From NCBI RefSeq assembly GCF_002797325.1, contig NZ_KZ454938.1, positions 2,306,267-2,370,266 on the forward strand: 64,000 bases of DNA, written 5' to 3'. The position numbers and the translations under genes were made by a program. This stretch comes from Bacillus sp. FJAT-45037. GTDB taxonomy: Bacteria > Bacillota > Bacilli > Bacillales > Bacillaceae_D. The notes beneath the pieces were generated by a model. The model was not told the origin of the DNA. It did not search any database and worked only from the letters and a program-made list of their open reading frames with translations. Shown piece by piece: positions 55,163 through 64,000 of the stretch. The stretch's first letter is position 1, and each line of letters opens with the position of its first letter.

Positions 55163-56464
55163 ATGAATAAAACATTACCGACAAGAGATTTAGCTGCATT
55201 AGGCTTTTTAATGTTTGCGCTGTTTCTAGGAGCGGGAAATTTAATTTTTCCACCATTATTAGGACAAGAAGCTGGTGAAGCACTTTGGCCTGCCATTATC
55301 GGATTTCTTGTTACAGGGGTTGGATTACCACTGCTCGCTATTATTGCCGTTTCACAGGTAAATGGTGACTTACATCAATTAGCCAACCGTGTACACCCGG
55401 TCTTCGCCATTATTTTTTCATTTACCGTTTATCTTGCAATCGGTCCTTTCTTCGGAATTCCACGAACAGGTACCGTTGCATATGAAATTGGTGTTGTTCC
55501 ATTTTTACAGGGTGGACAAGCAACAACTGGATCGTTATTCATCTCGACACTTATCTTTTTTAGCATTACGTTTTCACTCGCATTAAACCCAGCAAAATTA
55601 GTTGATCGTGTCGGGAAGATTCTGACTCCACTTTTGATCATTTTAATTGCCATCATCTCGCTACGAGGTATTTTCGCTCCTATGGGCAGTTTCGAAATGG
55701 CCGAAGCGAAATATGCATCGGGTCCTTTCTTCTCAGGCTTCCTTGAGGGCTACTTGACGATGGATACGATTGCCGCACTTGTTTTTGGTATCGTTATCAT
55801 GAATCGATTAAGAGAGAAAGGCATCACCGATCGTGCTCAAGTTCAATCTTTTACCATCAAAGCAGGTATCATTGCGGGAGTTGGACTCTCCCTCGTTTAT
55901 TTATCGCTTGGGTTCCTCGGTGCAAGCAGCGTCTCGACAATTGGACCATTAGATAATGGAGGAGCGATTTTGGCTGCGGTGACTAATACTTTGTTCGGTG
56001 CGACTGGATCAATGATTTTAGCCTTAGTGATTACCTTTGCTTGCTTAACAACATCGATTGGGCTTGTGTCCGCAACAGGTGAATTCTTCGCTAAGCGTTT
56101 TTCATCTGTATCCTATCCAGTCATTATTTTCATTCTATGTGTGTTCAGTTTTACTATGGCAAACCTTGGACTTAGCCAACTGATTGCTGTATCCTTACCT
56201 GTTCTTGTAGCGATTTATCCGATCGCCATCGTCTTAATTATCTTATCGTTCTTCCATAAAATGATCGGTAATCGACGAGCGATTTACATTGGCGCACTTC
56301 TTGGCGCAGGATGTCTTAGCATATTAGATGGTATGGGGACGGCTGGAGTAGACCTTGAATCACTATCATTCTTAGAGATTCTCCCGCTTTATAAAGAGGG
56401 ACTTGGTTGGCTTCTTCCAAGCATACTTGGTGGAATCATCGGGTGGATTGTTTCTAGAAAATGA
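55163..56464 (+). CDS. braB: Branched-chain amino acid:sodium/proton symporter BraB/BrnQ
   Basis: A 433-residue secondary transporter of the LIVCS family with about 12 transmembrane helices. The first begins ALGFLMFALFLGAGNLIFPP, the family signature. A conserved ISTLIFFSITFSLALNPAKLVDR block follows. It takes up Leu, Ile and Val; the coupling ion cannot be read from sequence, though sodium would suit an alkaliphile. GGAGGA precedes the ATG. It ends in a bidirectional terminator shared with ezrA. Confidence 0.93.
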   Translation: MNKTLPTRDLAALGFLMFALFLGAGNLIFPPLLGQEAGEALWPAIIGFLVTGVGLPLLAIIAVSQVNGDLHQLANRVHPVFAIIFSFTVYLAIGPFFGIPRTGTVAYEIGVVPFLQGGQATTGSLFISTLIFFSITFSLALNPAKLVDRVGKILTPLLIILIAIISLRGIFAPMGSFEMAEAKYASGPFFSGFLEGYLTMDTIAALVFGIVIMNRLREKGITDRAQVQSFTIKAGIIAGVGLSLVYLSLGFLGASSVSTIGPLDNGGAILAAVTNTLFGATGSMILALVITFACLTTSIGLVSATGEFFAKRFSSVSYPVIIFILCVFSFTMANLGLSQLIAVSLPVLVAIYPIAIVLIILSFFHKMIGNRRAIYIGALLGAGCLSILDGMGTAGVDLESLSFLEILPLYKEGLGWLLPSILGGIIGWIVSRK

Positions 56465-56469
56465 TAACG

Positions 56470-56525
56470 CACGAAAGAGGCTGTCTCCTAAGTGATGAAC
56501 ACTTACTAGAGACAGCCTCTTTTTT
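56470..56525. terminator. Bidirectional terminator between braB and ezrA
   Basis: A 14-bp stem (AAAGAGGCTGTCTC with GAGACAGCCTCTTT) enclosing an inner TAAGTG...CACTTA hairpin, followed by T-runs. Confidence 0.93.
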
Positions 56526-58220
56526 CTATACTGTTACTTGCTCACTTACTCGTTCTACAAGAGATGAATCATACTCATGAACTGCGTATCTTGCACATTC
56601 AATCGCTTCATCATACTCAAACGCTCTAAATAGTTCTTCTGCTTCGATCATCCCGGCTTTCGCTTTCTCAGAACGATTGCGATATCGGTTCGCATATTGG
56701 ATCACCCGCTCTGCAAGTTGAGCAGATTCTACAGTGTGTTCGATCAGTTGTTCATTCTCATGAATCAGAGCTAATGATTCTTCGACTAACACATTGACTC
56801 TTCCCATTTCTAGAGGTACTTGAGCTAATTGCTTTGCTGCTGAAACAAGCTTATCTTCACTTTTTCCTAAATGCTGAATCACTTCAATTGGTAGGCCAGG
56901 AATATTGCTTTTTTGTAAAGTGCGTCTGCTTTCTAACATCTTCTGTCTTAACTGCCCTAATGTTTCTTTTGCTTTCAATTCATCTTCACGCAAATCCTGC
57001 AAGGCTTGTCTTCCTTTTTCAATATCTATTTGTAGAGCCGAGATCGCCTCATTCCATTCTTCTACCAGATCGAGAATAGATGTGAATGTTTGAGCTTCAT
57101 TTTCAGAAACATCAACGATCACTTGTAATTGCGTCATGACTTCCATCAGTTTCTTCTTCACTCGATCTTGGAAAGCAAGTTCTTCTTCAGCTAGTCGATA
57201 ACTTTGCTGCACATAACTCGTTTCCTCTTCTAGGCCTATGAGTTGATCATCGATATCAGCAATTTGTTCTCTCATTGCGGGAATTGAAGAAACCACCGTC
57301 TGCTTCGCTTCCACTTCCACTTCGAGGACTTCATACATTTGTTCGATTTGATCAATAAGGTTACTAACTCCTTCTTCAATCGATTCAACATCCTCCAAAG
57401 TTGCTACTTTCTTAAGTAGTTCTTCACAATCTGTTTGAATCGATCCGATATGAGTAGTAAATGAAAACGGCTCTAAATGATATCCCGTTTTTATCATATC
57501 TTCTATCCCTTGTGAAAGCTGACGAATTTCTTGAGGAATTGTTGTCTTCAATTGAACAAGTAGTTTCGGAACGACTTCGAGGTATTCATGAAGTTCATCA
57601 ATATCAGTTTTCGCCTGACCAAGAAATTCTCTTGCTTTTAAATAACTTCCTTCATCTGTAGCTTCCTCAAAAGAAACCAACAAATGACGAGCTTCTTCAA
57701 CCCCTCCATCAAACACGTCAATTGAAGTGCCCAATGTACCTCTCCTTTTGAGAAGTTGTTGTTGAAGAGTTTGAAATCTTTCTCGAATCGCACCAATCTC
57801 TGTACTATTTTGTTCAGCACTTAAAATCAGTTGATTAATTTCTTCTACCATGGCTTGTAGCTGATTCTCTACTCCACTGAGTCGCTGTTTTGTTAAGTCA
57901 ATGACTTGTTTTGCTTTTTTGAAACGATATTTGCTGGCGTACTCTTCAATATCAAATAATTGCTCTTCTATGTTTGGCAAAATACTTCCGACAATGTCGT
58001 CCCATTCATTTCGCCATAGATCGAACTTTTCTTCTGTCTCACCTGACATATGTAAATCTTTCACTTTCCCGATCTCACTAGGTATGTCGCGATTTAAAAT
58101 TGTATTTTTCCAGTCATCTAATTTATCGACTTCTTTATAGATGTTTTTCCTTAAAACCATTCCTAAGATAAATAGGACTGTCAACGCTACCACTGCCGTA
58201 TAAATTACATACATCGTCAC
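56526..58220 (-). CDS. ezrA: Septation ring formation regulator EzrA
   Basis: A 564-residue negative regulator of FtsZ ring assembly. One N-terminal membrane helix (about 5-22, IYTAVVALTVLFILGMVL) is followed by a very long spectrin-like coiled-coil rod of Glu, Gln, Leu and Lys that spans the rest of the protein. The C-terminal block with YANRYRNRSEKAKAGMIEAE (about 510-530) is the conserved QNR-type patch. The neighbour order braB-ezrA-hisJ-refZ is conserved. Confidence 0.94.
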   Translation of the reverse strand: MTMYVIYTAVVALTVLFILGMVLRKNIYKEVDKLDDWKNTILNRDIPSEIGKVKDLHMSGETEEKFDLWRNEWDDIVGSILPNIEEQLFDIEEYASKYRFKKAKQVIDLTKQRLSGVENQLQAMVEEINQLILSAEQNSTEIGAIRERFQTLQQQLLKRRGTLGTSIDVFDGGVEEARHLLVSFEEATDEGSYLKAREFLGQAKTDIDELHEYLEVVPKLLVQLKTTIPQEIRQLSQGIEDMIKTGYHLEPFSFTTHIGSIQTDCEELLKKVATLEDVESIEEGVSNLIDQIEQMYEVLEVEVEAKQTVVSSIPAMREQIADIDDQLIGLEEETSYVQQSYRLAEEELAFQDRVKKKLMEVMTQLQVIVDVSENEAQTFTSILDLVEEWNEAISALQIDIEKGRQALQDLREDELKAKETLGQLRQKMLESRRTLQKSNIPGLPIEVIQHLGKSEDKLVSAAKQLAQVPLEMGRVNVLVEESLALIHENEQLIEHTVESAQLAERVIQYANRYRNRSEKAKAGMIEAEELFRAFEYDEAIECARYAVHEYDSSLVERVSEQVTV

Positions 58221-58534
58221 TTGAGGACCCCCTTCTCTAGCTCCTAATCCGTCTTCATCATGAAGGCCTCTGTTATTTGGCTTTGCCTATTACAGTAACC
58301 AGTTCACACCATTCATCATTTCGACCTATCTTGATTTCAGCTTTTTCTTCTTAAATAGACATATTCTATGTAATTGGTTCTCGTTAAAACACGAAAACCC
58401 TTTTAAATGTTACAAAAAAATTCTTTATTCGTATGTACCAGACATGTAATATGATACCATGAAAAAAAGCTTTTGTATGCTTTTTTATCACTGTAACATC
58501 TTCTTAATCAATATGATTTGAAAGGAGTATATTC
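58221..58534. other. Divergent intergenic region between ezrA and hisJ
   Basis: 314 bp without a gene. On the plus strand a TATGAT (58450-58455) may be the hisJ -10. A hairpin, AAAAAAGC with GCTTTTTT (58463-58487), stands just before the hisJ ribosome-binding site and resembles a weak attenuator. A histidine T-box was not recognised. Confidence 0.35.
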
Positions 58535-59359
58535 ATGATTCAATACGATGGACATGTGCATTCGCTTTATTGCCCTCATGGCTCGACAGATACCTTCTCA
58601 CAATATTGCGAGAAAGCGATTCGTTTAGGGTTAAAGGGACTCACATTTGCTGAGCATGCACCGTTACCAAAAGGGTTTATCGACCCTACCCCGACTAAAG
58701 ATAGCGCGATGGACACTCAACACTTATCATCTTACATAGAGGATGTTCAAGCTATAAAAAAAGACTACAAAAACCATTTAGATGTTCGAGTTGGTTTAGA
58801 AGTGGATTTTATTGAAGGGTATGAAACCGAAACAACTGACTTTCTGAATGAATATGGTCCTCTACTCGATGACAGCATTTTATCCGTTCACTTTTTAAAA
58901 ATTGATAACGCCTATTATTGTCTTGATTACTGCCCTGATACTTTTGCCCATTGCGCGCAGTTGGTTGGTTCGGTTGATGATCTATACCATCGCTATTATC
59001 AAGTTGTGGCGCGTTCTATAAACGCAAACCTAGGTTTCTTCAAGCCCACTCGAATAGGTCACTTAACTCTTTGTCATAAATTCAAAAAAAAATACCCCGC
59101 AAGTATTTCATATGGCGAGGAAATTCACACTCTTCTTGATCTAATAAAAGATAAAAACTATAGTATCGATTACAACGGTGCCGGTACGCTAAAACCATTA
59201 TGCGGACAAACTTATCCACCTCAAGACATTGCTGCATTGGCTAGACGATTGAAAATCCCGTTAATCTACGGGTCTGATGCTCATCAAGTTAAGGCGATGA
59301 ATGCCGGCGTGGACTCAATCATTGATACCTCGTACTTAACTACACCTTCCAAGTATTAA
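58535..59359 (+). CDS. hisJ: Histidinol-phosphatase HisJ (PHP family)
   Basis: Dephosphorylates histidinol phosphate in histidine synthesis. A PHP-fold enzyme of 274 residues. The N-terminal metal motif DGHVHSLYCPHG (about 4-15), LTFAEHAPLP, GLEVDFIEGY, ILSVHFLK and the C-terminal YGSDAHQ are complete. AAAGGAG precedes the ATG. Its stop overlaps that of the convergent refZ gene by 4 bases, so the two mRNAs overlap at their 3' ends. Confidence 0.94.
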   Translation: MIQYDGHVHSLYCPHGSTDTFSQYCEKAIRLGLKGLTFAEHAPLPKGFIDPTPTKDSAMDTQHLSSYIEDVQAIKKDYKNHLDVRVGLEVDFIEGYETETTDFLNEYGPLLDDSILSVHFLKIDNAYYCLDYCPDTFAHCAQLVGSVDDLYHRYYQVVARSINANLGFFKPTRIGHLTLCHKFKKKYPASISYGEEIHTLLDLIKDKNYSIDYNGAGTLKPLCGQTYPPQDIAALARRLKIPLIYGSDAHQVKAMNAGVDSIIDTSYLTTPSKY

Positions 59360-59997
59360 TTGATTCGTACTTTGACTCGGTTGGTTTGTGTTGGTGTATA
59401 ACCACACAAACACAAATCAATCCAATTAGTTAGATGTTCCATGTATCGCTTGATGAAATAAGATTCAGTCGTTGATAATTGGTAAAGTTCCCTTATATAT
59501 TGCGGAGAACAAAAAGGCATCGTAATCATACTTCTTAATTGGATCAAAGGGAAATCGATAGGCTGCTTAATAAAAATCCCTTCTTTCATACCGCGTCTGA
59601 CCATTTTTTCAAAATCATGTTTTTCCTTTTGTAAATAAGTCGTCATAAGTTCTCGAACGAGTACGGAGTCCATTGTCATTTCACGGTGGACCATCCTTGC
59701 TAAATGGTAGTGGTTTTGTTGGTAATACAGTAAAGACTGACTAACTAAGAGCAATTGCTCTCTAACGTCGATCCTCTTTGGTTGTTCAGGGATCGTCATC
59801 GCCTTTAAATATCCTTCAAGAAATTGAGTCATTAATTCCTCAAATAAGCCCTTTTTTCCACCAAAGTAATATGAGACGAGAGCAATGTTTACATTCGCTT
59901 GTTCGGCAATATGTCTGACAGATGTTCCGTGATAGCCTTGAGTATAAAATAAACGAGCAGCTGCTTCCTTCATTTTTTCCCGTGTCGCTTCACTCAT
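59356..59997 (-). CDS. refZ: TetR-family regulator RefZ (regulator of FtsZ)
   Basis: A 213-residue TetR-like protein. The N-terminal HTH is in GYHGTSVRHIAEQANVN and the following ALVSYYFGGKKGLF (about 20-50). The C-terminal helical domain is rich in Tyr, Met and Arg. In B. subtilis RefZ binds motifs near the origin and modulates FtsZ positioning during sporulation. I did not find a convincing RefZ site here. GGGGGAG precedes the ATG. Confidence 0.88.
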   Translation of the reverse strand: MSEATREKMKEAAARLFYTQGYHGTSVRHIAEQANVNIALVSYYFGGKKGLFEELMTQFLEGYLKAMTIPEQPKRIDVREQLLLVSQSLLYYQQNHYHLARMVHREMTMDSVLVRELMTTYLQKEKHDFEKMVRRGMKEGIFIKQPIDFPLIQLRSMITMPFCSPQYIRELYQLSTTESYFIKRYMEHLTNWIDLCLCGYTPTQTNRVKVRIN

Positions 59998-60225
59998 ACA
60001 ATCTCCCCCTTACATAAACTCTCGCAATTACTATAGAGTTCGAGCTAAGATGGGCGGAAACCTGTTAGAAGCGTTCGACATCTACAGGAAACCTTTCTAC
60101 ATAATCTATCAGAAAAAAGCTATTCTTCTCATGAGTTGACAAATCTCCGTGCATTATCTTTTGATATCTAGTTTCTTATCCTGTAAACTGACAAAAAAAT
60201 GATACTTATTATAGGAGATGGTTAC

Positions 60226-60705
60226 ATGTTCAATCAACAAGCTTATCAAGGTTCTATAGATACGAAATACAATTTAGTAATTAAACAATTGCATGCCCTT
60301 TTAGACGGAGAGAAAGACTCCATCGCTAATCTATCGAATGCATGTGCGTTACTTAACCAATTTTTAACCGATGTCAATTGGGTAGGTTTTTATCTACTTA
60401 AGGAAGATGAACTAGTCCTCGGGCCTTTTCAAGGTTTACCAGCATGTGTCCGAATCCCACTCGGTAGAGGCGTGTGTGGAACAGCTGCTCAAAAGATGGA
60501 AACCTTGTTAATTGATGATGTTCATGCATTCCCTGGTCACATCGCATGTGACGCGGCCTCAAGGTCAGAAATCGTGATCCCGATAAAGAAAGATGGACGC
60601 TTAATCGGTGTCCTCGATATTGACAGTCCCTCACTAAACCGTTTCACACAAGAAGACAAAAAGCACCTCGAAGCTTTCGTAGAAGAATTAGAGAGACATT
60701 TGTAG
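60226..60705 (+). CDS. ytsP: Free methionine-(R)-sulfoxide reductase (GAF, YtsP)
   Basis: A 159-residue GAF-fold fRMsr. The three conserved cysteines are present: Cys74 (GLPACVRI), Cys84 (GRGVCGTAA) and Cys108 (HIACDAAS). The enzyme repairs free Met-R-sulfoxide using thioredoxin. The ATG at 60226 has AGGAG upstream; an in-frame ATG 27 bases earlier has none. It ends in a 15-bp hairpin that also contains the end of the convergent cyclase gene. Confidence 0.93.
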   Translation: MFNQQAYQGSIDTKYNLVIKQLHALLDGEKDSIANLSNACALLNQFLTDVNWVGFYLLKEDELVLGPFQGLPACVRIPLGRGVCGTAAQKMETLLIDDVHAFPGHIACDAASRSEIVIPIKKDGRLIGVLDIDSPSLNRFTQEDKKHLEAFVEELERHL

Positions 60706-60715
60706 AGAACCTAAG

Positions 60716-60753
60716 AGAAGAGGCGTAAAACATTCCTATTTTACGCCTCTTCT
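60716..60753. terminator. Bidirectional terminator between ytsP and ytrP
   Basis: A 15-bp perfect stem (AGAAGAGGCGTAAAA with TTTTACGCCTCTTCT) and an 8-base loop. The final codons and stop of ytrP lie in one arm. Confidence 0.92.
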
Positions 60754-62639
60754 TTCTGTTTATTCTCTTCTTGTTGAACATAAACTTGATTCTTTCCTGC
60801 TCTTTTTGCAGCATATAAACCGTCATCAGCATCCTTGACCAATTCCATGATCGTCATTGCTTCATTTGAGTGATGCCAATATGATACCCCGCAAGAAATC
60901 GTTACATAAGGTGTCGTTTTTTCAGCTACCACTTCAACGATACGAGTAGCAATTTTCTTGGCGATACTTACATCTACACGAGGCAAGTAAACCGCAAGTT
61001 CTTCCCCACCCCATCTTGCAGCGATGTCTTCTTCTCGGATATTTTGTTTCATAATATCCGCTACTTGAACAATAATTTCATCGCCAATTTGATGACCATA
61101 GCTGTCATTGACTAACTTAAAGTTATCAATATCGAATAAAAGATACGCGCCAAATGCATCTGTTTTAATGGATTCATTAATTTTCTGATCTAAATAGTTT
61201 CTCGAGTAAAGATCTGTTAGATGATCTGTAATCACAAGCTTCTCTAACTTCTCATGCAACATCGCATTTGTAAAAGCTAAGGTCGAATGATGAACTAGAG
61301 ATTGAAGCAATTTAAAGTGATCATAACTAAAACGGTATGCTTTAGGGTGTAGAACAATAACAACTCCAATTAAGTCTCCACTTTGTATCATCGGAACAGC
61401 GAGCAAGGTTCGGAATCTTATATGGCTATAAAAGGCATGATTGAGGGAATCTCCTATAAACTGTGGTTCACGTTGATTTTTAATCTCAATAAACACACGA
61501 TCTAGAGTATCTAGGAAACTTGAATCTTCAAACACCGGCGTGCTACCCTTTAAGACCTTAATCCCACCGTCTTCTTCAAACAAGAAAAAGCCTACTTGCT
61601 CTGCTCCAAAAGAAACGACGATCTGCTTTGTCATATAGCTAATCGTATCTTTTAACCTAAGGTGCGTATTTAATTGATGAGAGGTTTGATTAATCAGTTG
61701 TAAATCTTGATTTAAATTTCTTGACTGCTGATACAGTTCTGCATTTTCCAACGCATTCCCACCCGTGTCTGCTAACATGTTAATAAATTCAATATCATGC
61801 TTTTGTAACGTTCGGTCTACTTGAGGAGAGCCCATTTCAATAACTCCGTATACTGCTTGCTTTCCACGCAAAGGTGCAAACAACTGTAGTTCATGTTCTC
61901 CACGCTCAATCTGCAGTTCCCCTTTTAAGTAAGCATGTTCAGCTATTCGATTCTCGTTGTCAATTCCATACATCAAAGGTTTGATTGATAGGTCGGAATC
62001 AACTTCCCACTCATGTGATAGATATAGTTGAACAGACCAGCTTGGAAAGACTTGCTCAAGTGCTGTAATAATCTGTTTTAACACTTCACCAATATCCATT
62101 GAACTATGACATTTTTTTGTTACTTGCATGAGGATGTTTCGTTTTAACCAAATACCCTCAACTTTTTCACGTTCATGTGCCTCGGCAAGCAATGATTGCA
62201 TCGCATCATTTGGCAATAAGCTAGCAGCAAAAGAATTCGCTTGTTCTTTTAAATTAAACGTATGAATGATAAAGCCATATCTTTGATCTTTTTTTGAGAG
62301 GGGAACACAGACGTTCCACTTCACTTGATCTGTTAATATTGCTTCATGAACGAGAGAAAATGGTTCTACCTCGCTATCGACTTTCACTAAATGATTGATC
62401 CACTCGTAACTGAAAGATTTCACTTCTTCCATTTCATTCACACAAGCTAATTTTAATCGATCACCCTTTTTAACATAGACTGAAACCGACTCAATTTCAT
62501 TCTCTTGTCCAATCCTTTGAGCCATTCGCTGATAAGCAGATACTAGTGGTCTGAAATTGATTTCATACTTTGATTCGGCTAACCAATCTTCTACATTCAT
62601 TTTCCGTGTCGCTACCTTTTTATCTAAATGCTCCATCAT
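60741..62639 (-). CDS. ytrP: GAF-GGDEF diguanylate cyclase (YtrP)
   Basis: A 632-residue cytosolic signalling protein with no membrane helix. One or two GAF domains (about 150-300 and 310-455) precede the GGDEF domain (about 470-620). The active-site motif is RWGGEELAVYLPR (GGEEL variant of GGDEF, normally active). Five residues upstream an RxxD inhibition site (REED) is intact, so it should make c-di-GMP and be feedback inhibited. It neighbours ytsP and rpsD, as in B. subtilis. Confidence 0.92.
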   Translation of the reverse strand: MMEHLDKKVATRKMNVEDWLAESKYEINFRPLVSAYQRMAQRIGQENEIESVSVYVKKGDRLKLACVNEMEEVKSFSYEWINHLVKVDSEVEPFSLVHEAILTDQVKWNVCVPLSKKDQRYGFIIHTFNLKEQANSFAASLLPNDAMQSLLAEAHEREKVEGIWLKRNILMQVTKKCHSSMDIGEVLKQIITALEQVFPSWSVQLYLSHEWEVDSDLSIKPLMYGIDNENRIAEHAYLKGELQIERGEHELQLFAPLRGKQAVYGVIEMGSPQVDRTLQKHDIEFINMLADTGGNALENAELYQQSRNLNQDLQLINQTSHQLNTHLRLKDTISYMTKQIVVSFGAEQVGFFLFEEDGGIKVLKGSTPVFEDSSFLDTLDRVFIEIKNQREPQFIGDSLNHAFYSHIRFRTLLAVPMIQSGDLIGVVIVLHPKAYRFSYDHFKLLQSLVHHSTLAFTNAMLHEKLEKLVITDHLTDLYSRNYLDQKINESIKTDAFGAYLLFDIDNFKLVNDSYGHQIGDEIIVQVADIMKQNIREEDIAARWGGEELAVYLPRVDVSIAKKIATRIVEVVAEKTTPYVTISCGVSYWHHSNEAMTIMELVKDADDGLYAAKRAGKNQVYVQQEENKQKEEA

Positions 62640-62915
62640 TTACTTATTCACCACCAATTACCAGATATATGAACACATTGTTTATGGTTTAGCTACGTTC
62701 TTAGTAAAAAGATAACAAGTATGGACTTATTCACCACTTATATTAGGATAAAAGATTCACATTTGAAATATCCAACGTAAATTAGATAGGTAATTATTAC
62801 TCTGATTATAATTCAAATACATTTTCTTTTCTATAATTTACCACGAAAAACATTACAAAAATTTACGACAAAACTCTTAACAATTTGTCAAAAGACATCA
62901 TCAACATAAATGACC
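62640..62915. other. Divergent intergenic region between ytrP and rpsD
   Basis: AT-rich sequence with no gene. The ytrP promoter should be here but no clear -35/-10 pair was identified. Confidence 0.35.
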
Positions 62916-62944
62916 TTGACTTCTCTCACTAACAAAGATATACT
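62916..62944 (+). promoter_or_regulatory. Sigma-A promoter of rpsD
   Basis: TTGACT, 17 bp, TATACT, close to consensus, about 200 bases before rpsD. Confidence 0.85.
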
Positions 62945-62950
62945 AGACTT

Positions 62951-63147
62951 TGTGTGAAATAGGACAGCCAAGGTAAGCTTAATATGTCGGTTTCATTTTG
63001 TTCCTCGATAAGCGGCTGTAAAATCGAGGTGCATCACGTAACTTCTAGCTGTCGAAGCGAAGATGCATGAAGGCAGAATGACCATGTTAAGGGATTACCC
63101 AACGGTTGTTATTTTGCAACATCAAAATAACAAGGAGGAGTCTTATT
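62951..63147 (+). promoter_or_regulatory. rpsD leader with RBS-adjacent hairpin (S4 autoregulation)
   Basis: A leader of about 195 nt. It ends in an 11-bp perfect hairpin (TTGTTATTTTG at 63106-63116, CAAAATAACAA at 63123-63133) whose right arm reaches into the AAGGAGG ribosome-binding site. Earlier hairpin-forming segments (CCTCGAT with ATCGAGG) are also present. B. subtilis S4 represses its own leader, so the same is inferred here. Confidence 0.6.
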
Positions 63148-63750
63148 ATGGCTCGTTACACAGGTCCATCTTGGAAATTATCTCGTCGTTTAGGGGTTTC
63201 ACTAAGCGGTACTGGGAAAGAATTAGCAAAACGTCCGTACGCTCCAGGGCAACACGGTCCAAACCAACGTAAAAAATTATCGGAATACGGTCTTCAACTT
63301 CAAGAGAAGCAAAAGCTTCGTCACATGTTTGGTGTGAATGAGCGTCAATTCCGTCGTATCTTTGATGATGCTGGCAAAATGCCTGGTATCCACGGTGAAA
63401 ACTTCATGATTCTTCTTGAGTCACGTCTTGATAACCTTGTTTACCGTATGGGTCTTGCTCGTACTCGTCGTGCTTCACGTCAACTTGTAAACCATGGTCA
63501 CATCGTAGTTGATGGAGGTCGCGTAGACATTCCTTCATACCGCGTGAGGCCTGGTCAAACAATCTCTGTTCGTGAAAAATCACGTGACCTAAGCGTTGTT
63601 AAAGAAGCTTTAGAAGGAACTGATTTCGTACCTGGATACGTAACTTTCGATGCTGAGAAGCTTGAAGGTACATTCAGCCGTCTTCCTGAGCGTTCTGAAC
63701 TTCCAGCTGAAATCACAGAAGCTCTTATCGTTGAGTTCTACTCTCGTTAA
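63148..63750 (+). CDS. rpsD: Ribosomal protein S4
   Basis: The 30S assembly-initiating protein. The ATG at 63148 follows AAGGAGG and gives 200 residues, starting [15 protein letters not shown] as in Bacillus. An S4 domain (about 90-150) has the [20 protein letters not shown] region. The Cys-free N-terminal zinc-less form is seen, as expected for B. subtilis S4. It also regulates its own synthesis. Confidence 0.98.
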   Translation: MARYTGPSWKLSRRLGVSLSGTGKELAKRPYAPGQHGPNQRKKLSEYGLQLQEKQKLRHMFGVNERQFRRIFDDAGKMPGIHGENFMILLESRLDNLVYRMGLARTRRASRQLVNHGHIVVDGGRVDIPSYRVRPGQTISVREKSRDLSVVKEALEGTDFVPGYVTFDAEKLEGTFSRLPERSELPAEITEALIVEFYSR

Positions 63751-63762
63751 TCGCTTGATTTG

Positions 63763-63791
63763 GAACCTGACTTTTGTCAGGTTCTTTTTTT
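63763..63791 (+). terminator. Terminator of rpsD
   Basis: A 9-bp perfect stem (GAACCTGAC with GTCAGGTTC), a TTTT loop and eight T. Confidence 0.93.
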
Positions 63792-63803
63792 ACATAAATA
63801 TAT

Positions 63804-63954
63804 AGAAGAGACTAGGACACAAAGAATGTTTAACTAAGAATAGGAACAATGCAAAAACCCAGCGGAGTATATTTCAGGAGCGATTTATTTACACCCGCAT
63901 TTATTTGTTCTGATTCTTACTAGTTAAAAACACCTTCATCCTAACCTCTTCTTT
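63804..63954. repeat. Dispersed palindromic repeat, short copy 3
   Basis: Shares AGCGGAGTATATTTCAGGAG, GGAACAATGCA and TTGTTCTGATTCTTACTAGTT with the reverse complement of copy 2, with similar spacing. The ends are imperfect inverted repeats (AGAAGAGACTAGGAC; ATCCTAACCTCTTCT). Confidence 0.7.
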
Positions 63955-64000
63955 ATTATCCCTTAATAAGCTTGGCAAATTTGCGTTTTCCAACTTGGAC

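Noticed and set aside
60042-60105. RefZ-binding motif upstream of refZ
   Set aside because: Two GTTCGA-like strings are in direct, not inverted, orientation and do not form the expected palindrome.

Overview
The window looks like core chromosome of a low-GC, endospore-forming Bacillaceae bacterium. Gene order follows the Bacillus subtilis ytaG(coaE)-rpsD segment almost gene for gene. The hflKC pair after polA, and a long GAGGCTGGGACA-ended dispersed repeat of a type I associate with alkaliphilic or halotolerant bacilli, fit an Alkalihalobacillus-like organism. Sporulation genes are frequent (ytaF, ytrH-ytrI, ytfJ, sspA, refZ). No rRNA, tRNA, CRISPR array or intact transposon was found. Nearly all genes are on the minus strand, so the window is printed against the main direction of transcription.

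Layout. 1-4.7 kb: coaE (cut by the window edge), ytaF, mutM, polA. 4.8-9.6 kb: hflKC and the phosphate two-component system phoPR; between them lies a four-repeat Pho box, a -10 and a strong terminator that together look like a small PhoP-activated RNA gene. 9.7-14.7 kb: mdh, icd, citZ (TCA branch), ytwI, fxsA; a dispersed repeat sits between icd and mdh. 14.8-21.7 kb: pyk, pfkA, accA, accD, a FadR-type GntR regulator and malic enzyme; a TGGTC-T-GACCA operator lies just downstream of the malic enzyme promoter. 21.9-26.6 kb: dnaE, ytrHI and a small gene behind a 13-bp inverted repeat. 26.7-29.6 kb is an accessory island of decayed genes. It holds a GerA-type germination protein fragment, an IS3-type transposase fragment, an intact TasA/CalY-like matrix protein, a sipW pseudogene and a SinR-like regulator remnant. 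29.7-39 kb: nrnA, ytpI, ytoI, ytkL, a YitT protein, an SDR, small proteins and argGH. 39-48.5 kb: an EcsC protein, a YhaM-like protein that has lost its HD metal ligands, ackA, ytxK, tpx, ytfJ, ytfI, yteJ, sppA and an NAD kinase. 48.6-64 kb: ytcJ, ytcI, sspA, thiI, a cysteine desulfurase, braB, ezrA, hisJ, refZ, the Met-sulfoxide reductase ytsP, a GAF-GGDEF cyclase and rpsD with its leader.

How the genes work together: citZ-icd-mdh, pyk-pfkA and malic enzyme-accDA link glycolysis, the TCA cycle and malonyl-CoA supply. citZ and ackA carry candidate CcpA (cre) sites. The cysteine desulfurase and ThiI form a sulfur-transfer pair. The accessory island is the most dynamic part: a sinR-sipW-tasA biofilm module in which the fibre gene is intact while its dedicated signal peptidase and regulator are broken. 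The strongest unexplained signals are the putative Pho-controlled small RNA after phoR, the 15-bp perfect inverted repeat written into the catalytic region of the sipW pseudogene, the YhaM-like pseudoenzyme and the GntR operator. Family assignments come from reading the sequence and from memory of the families; no database search was run.
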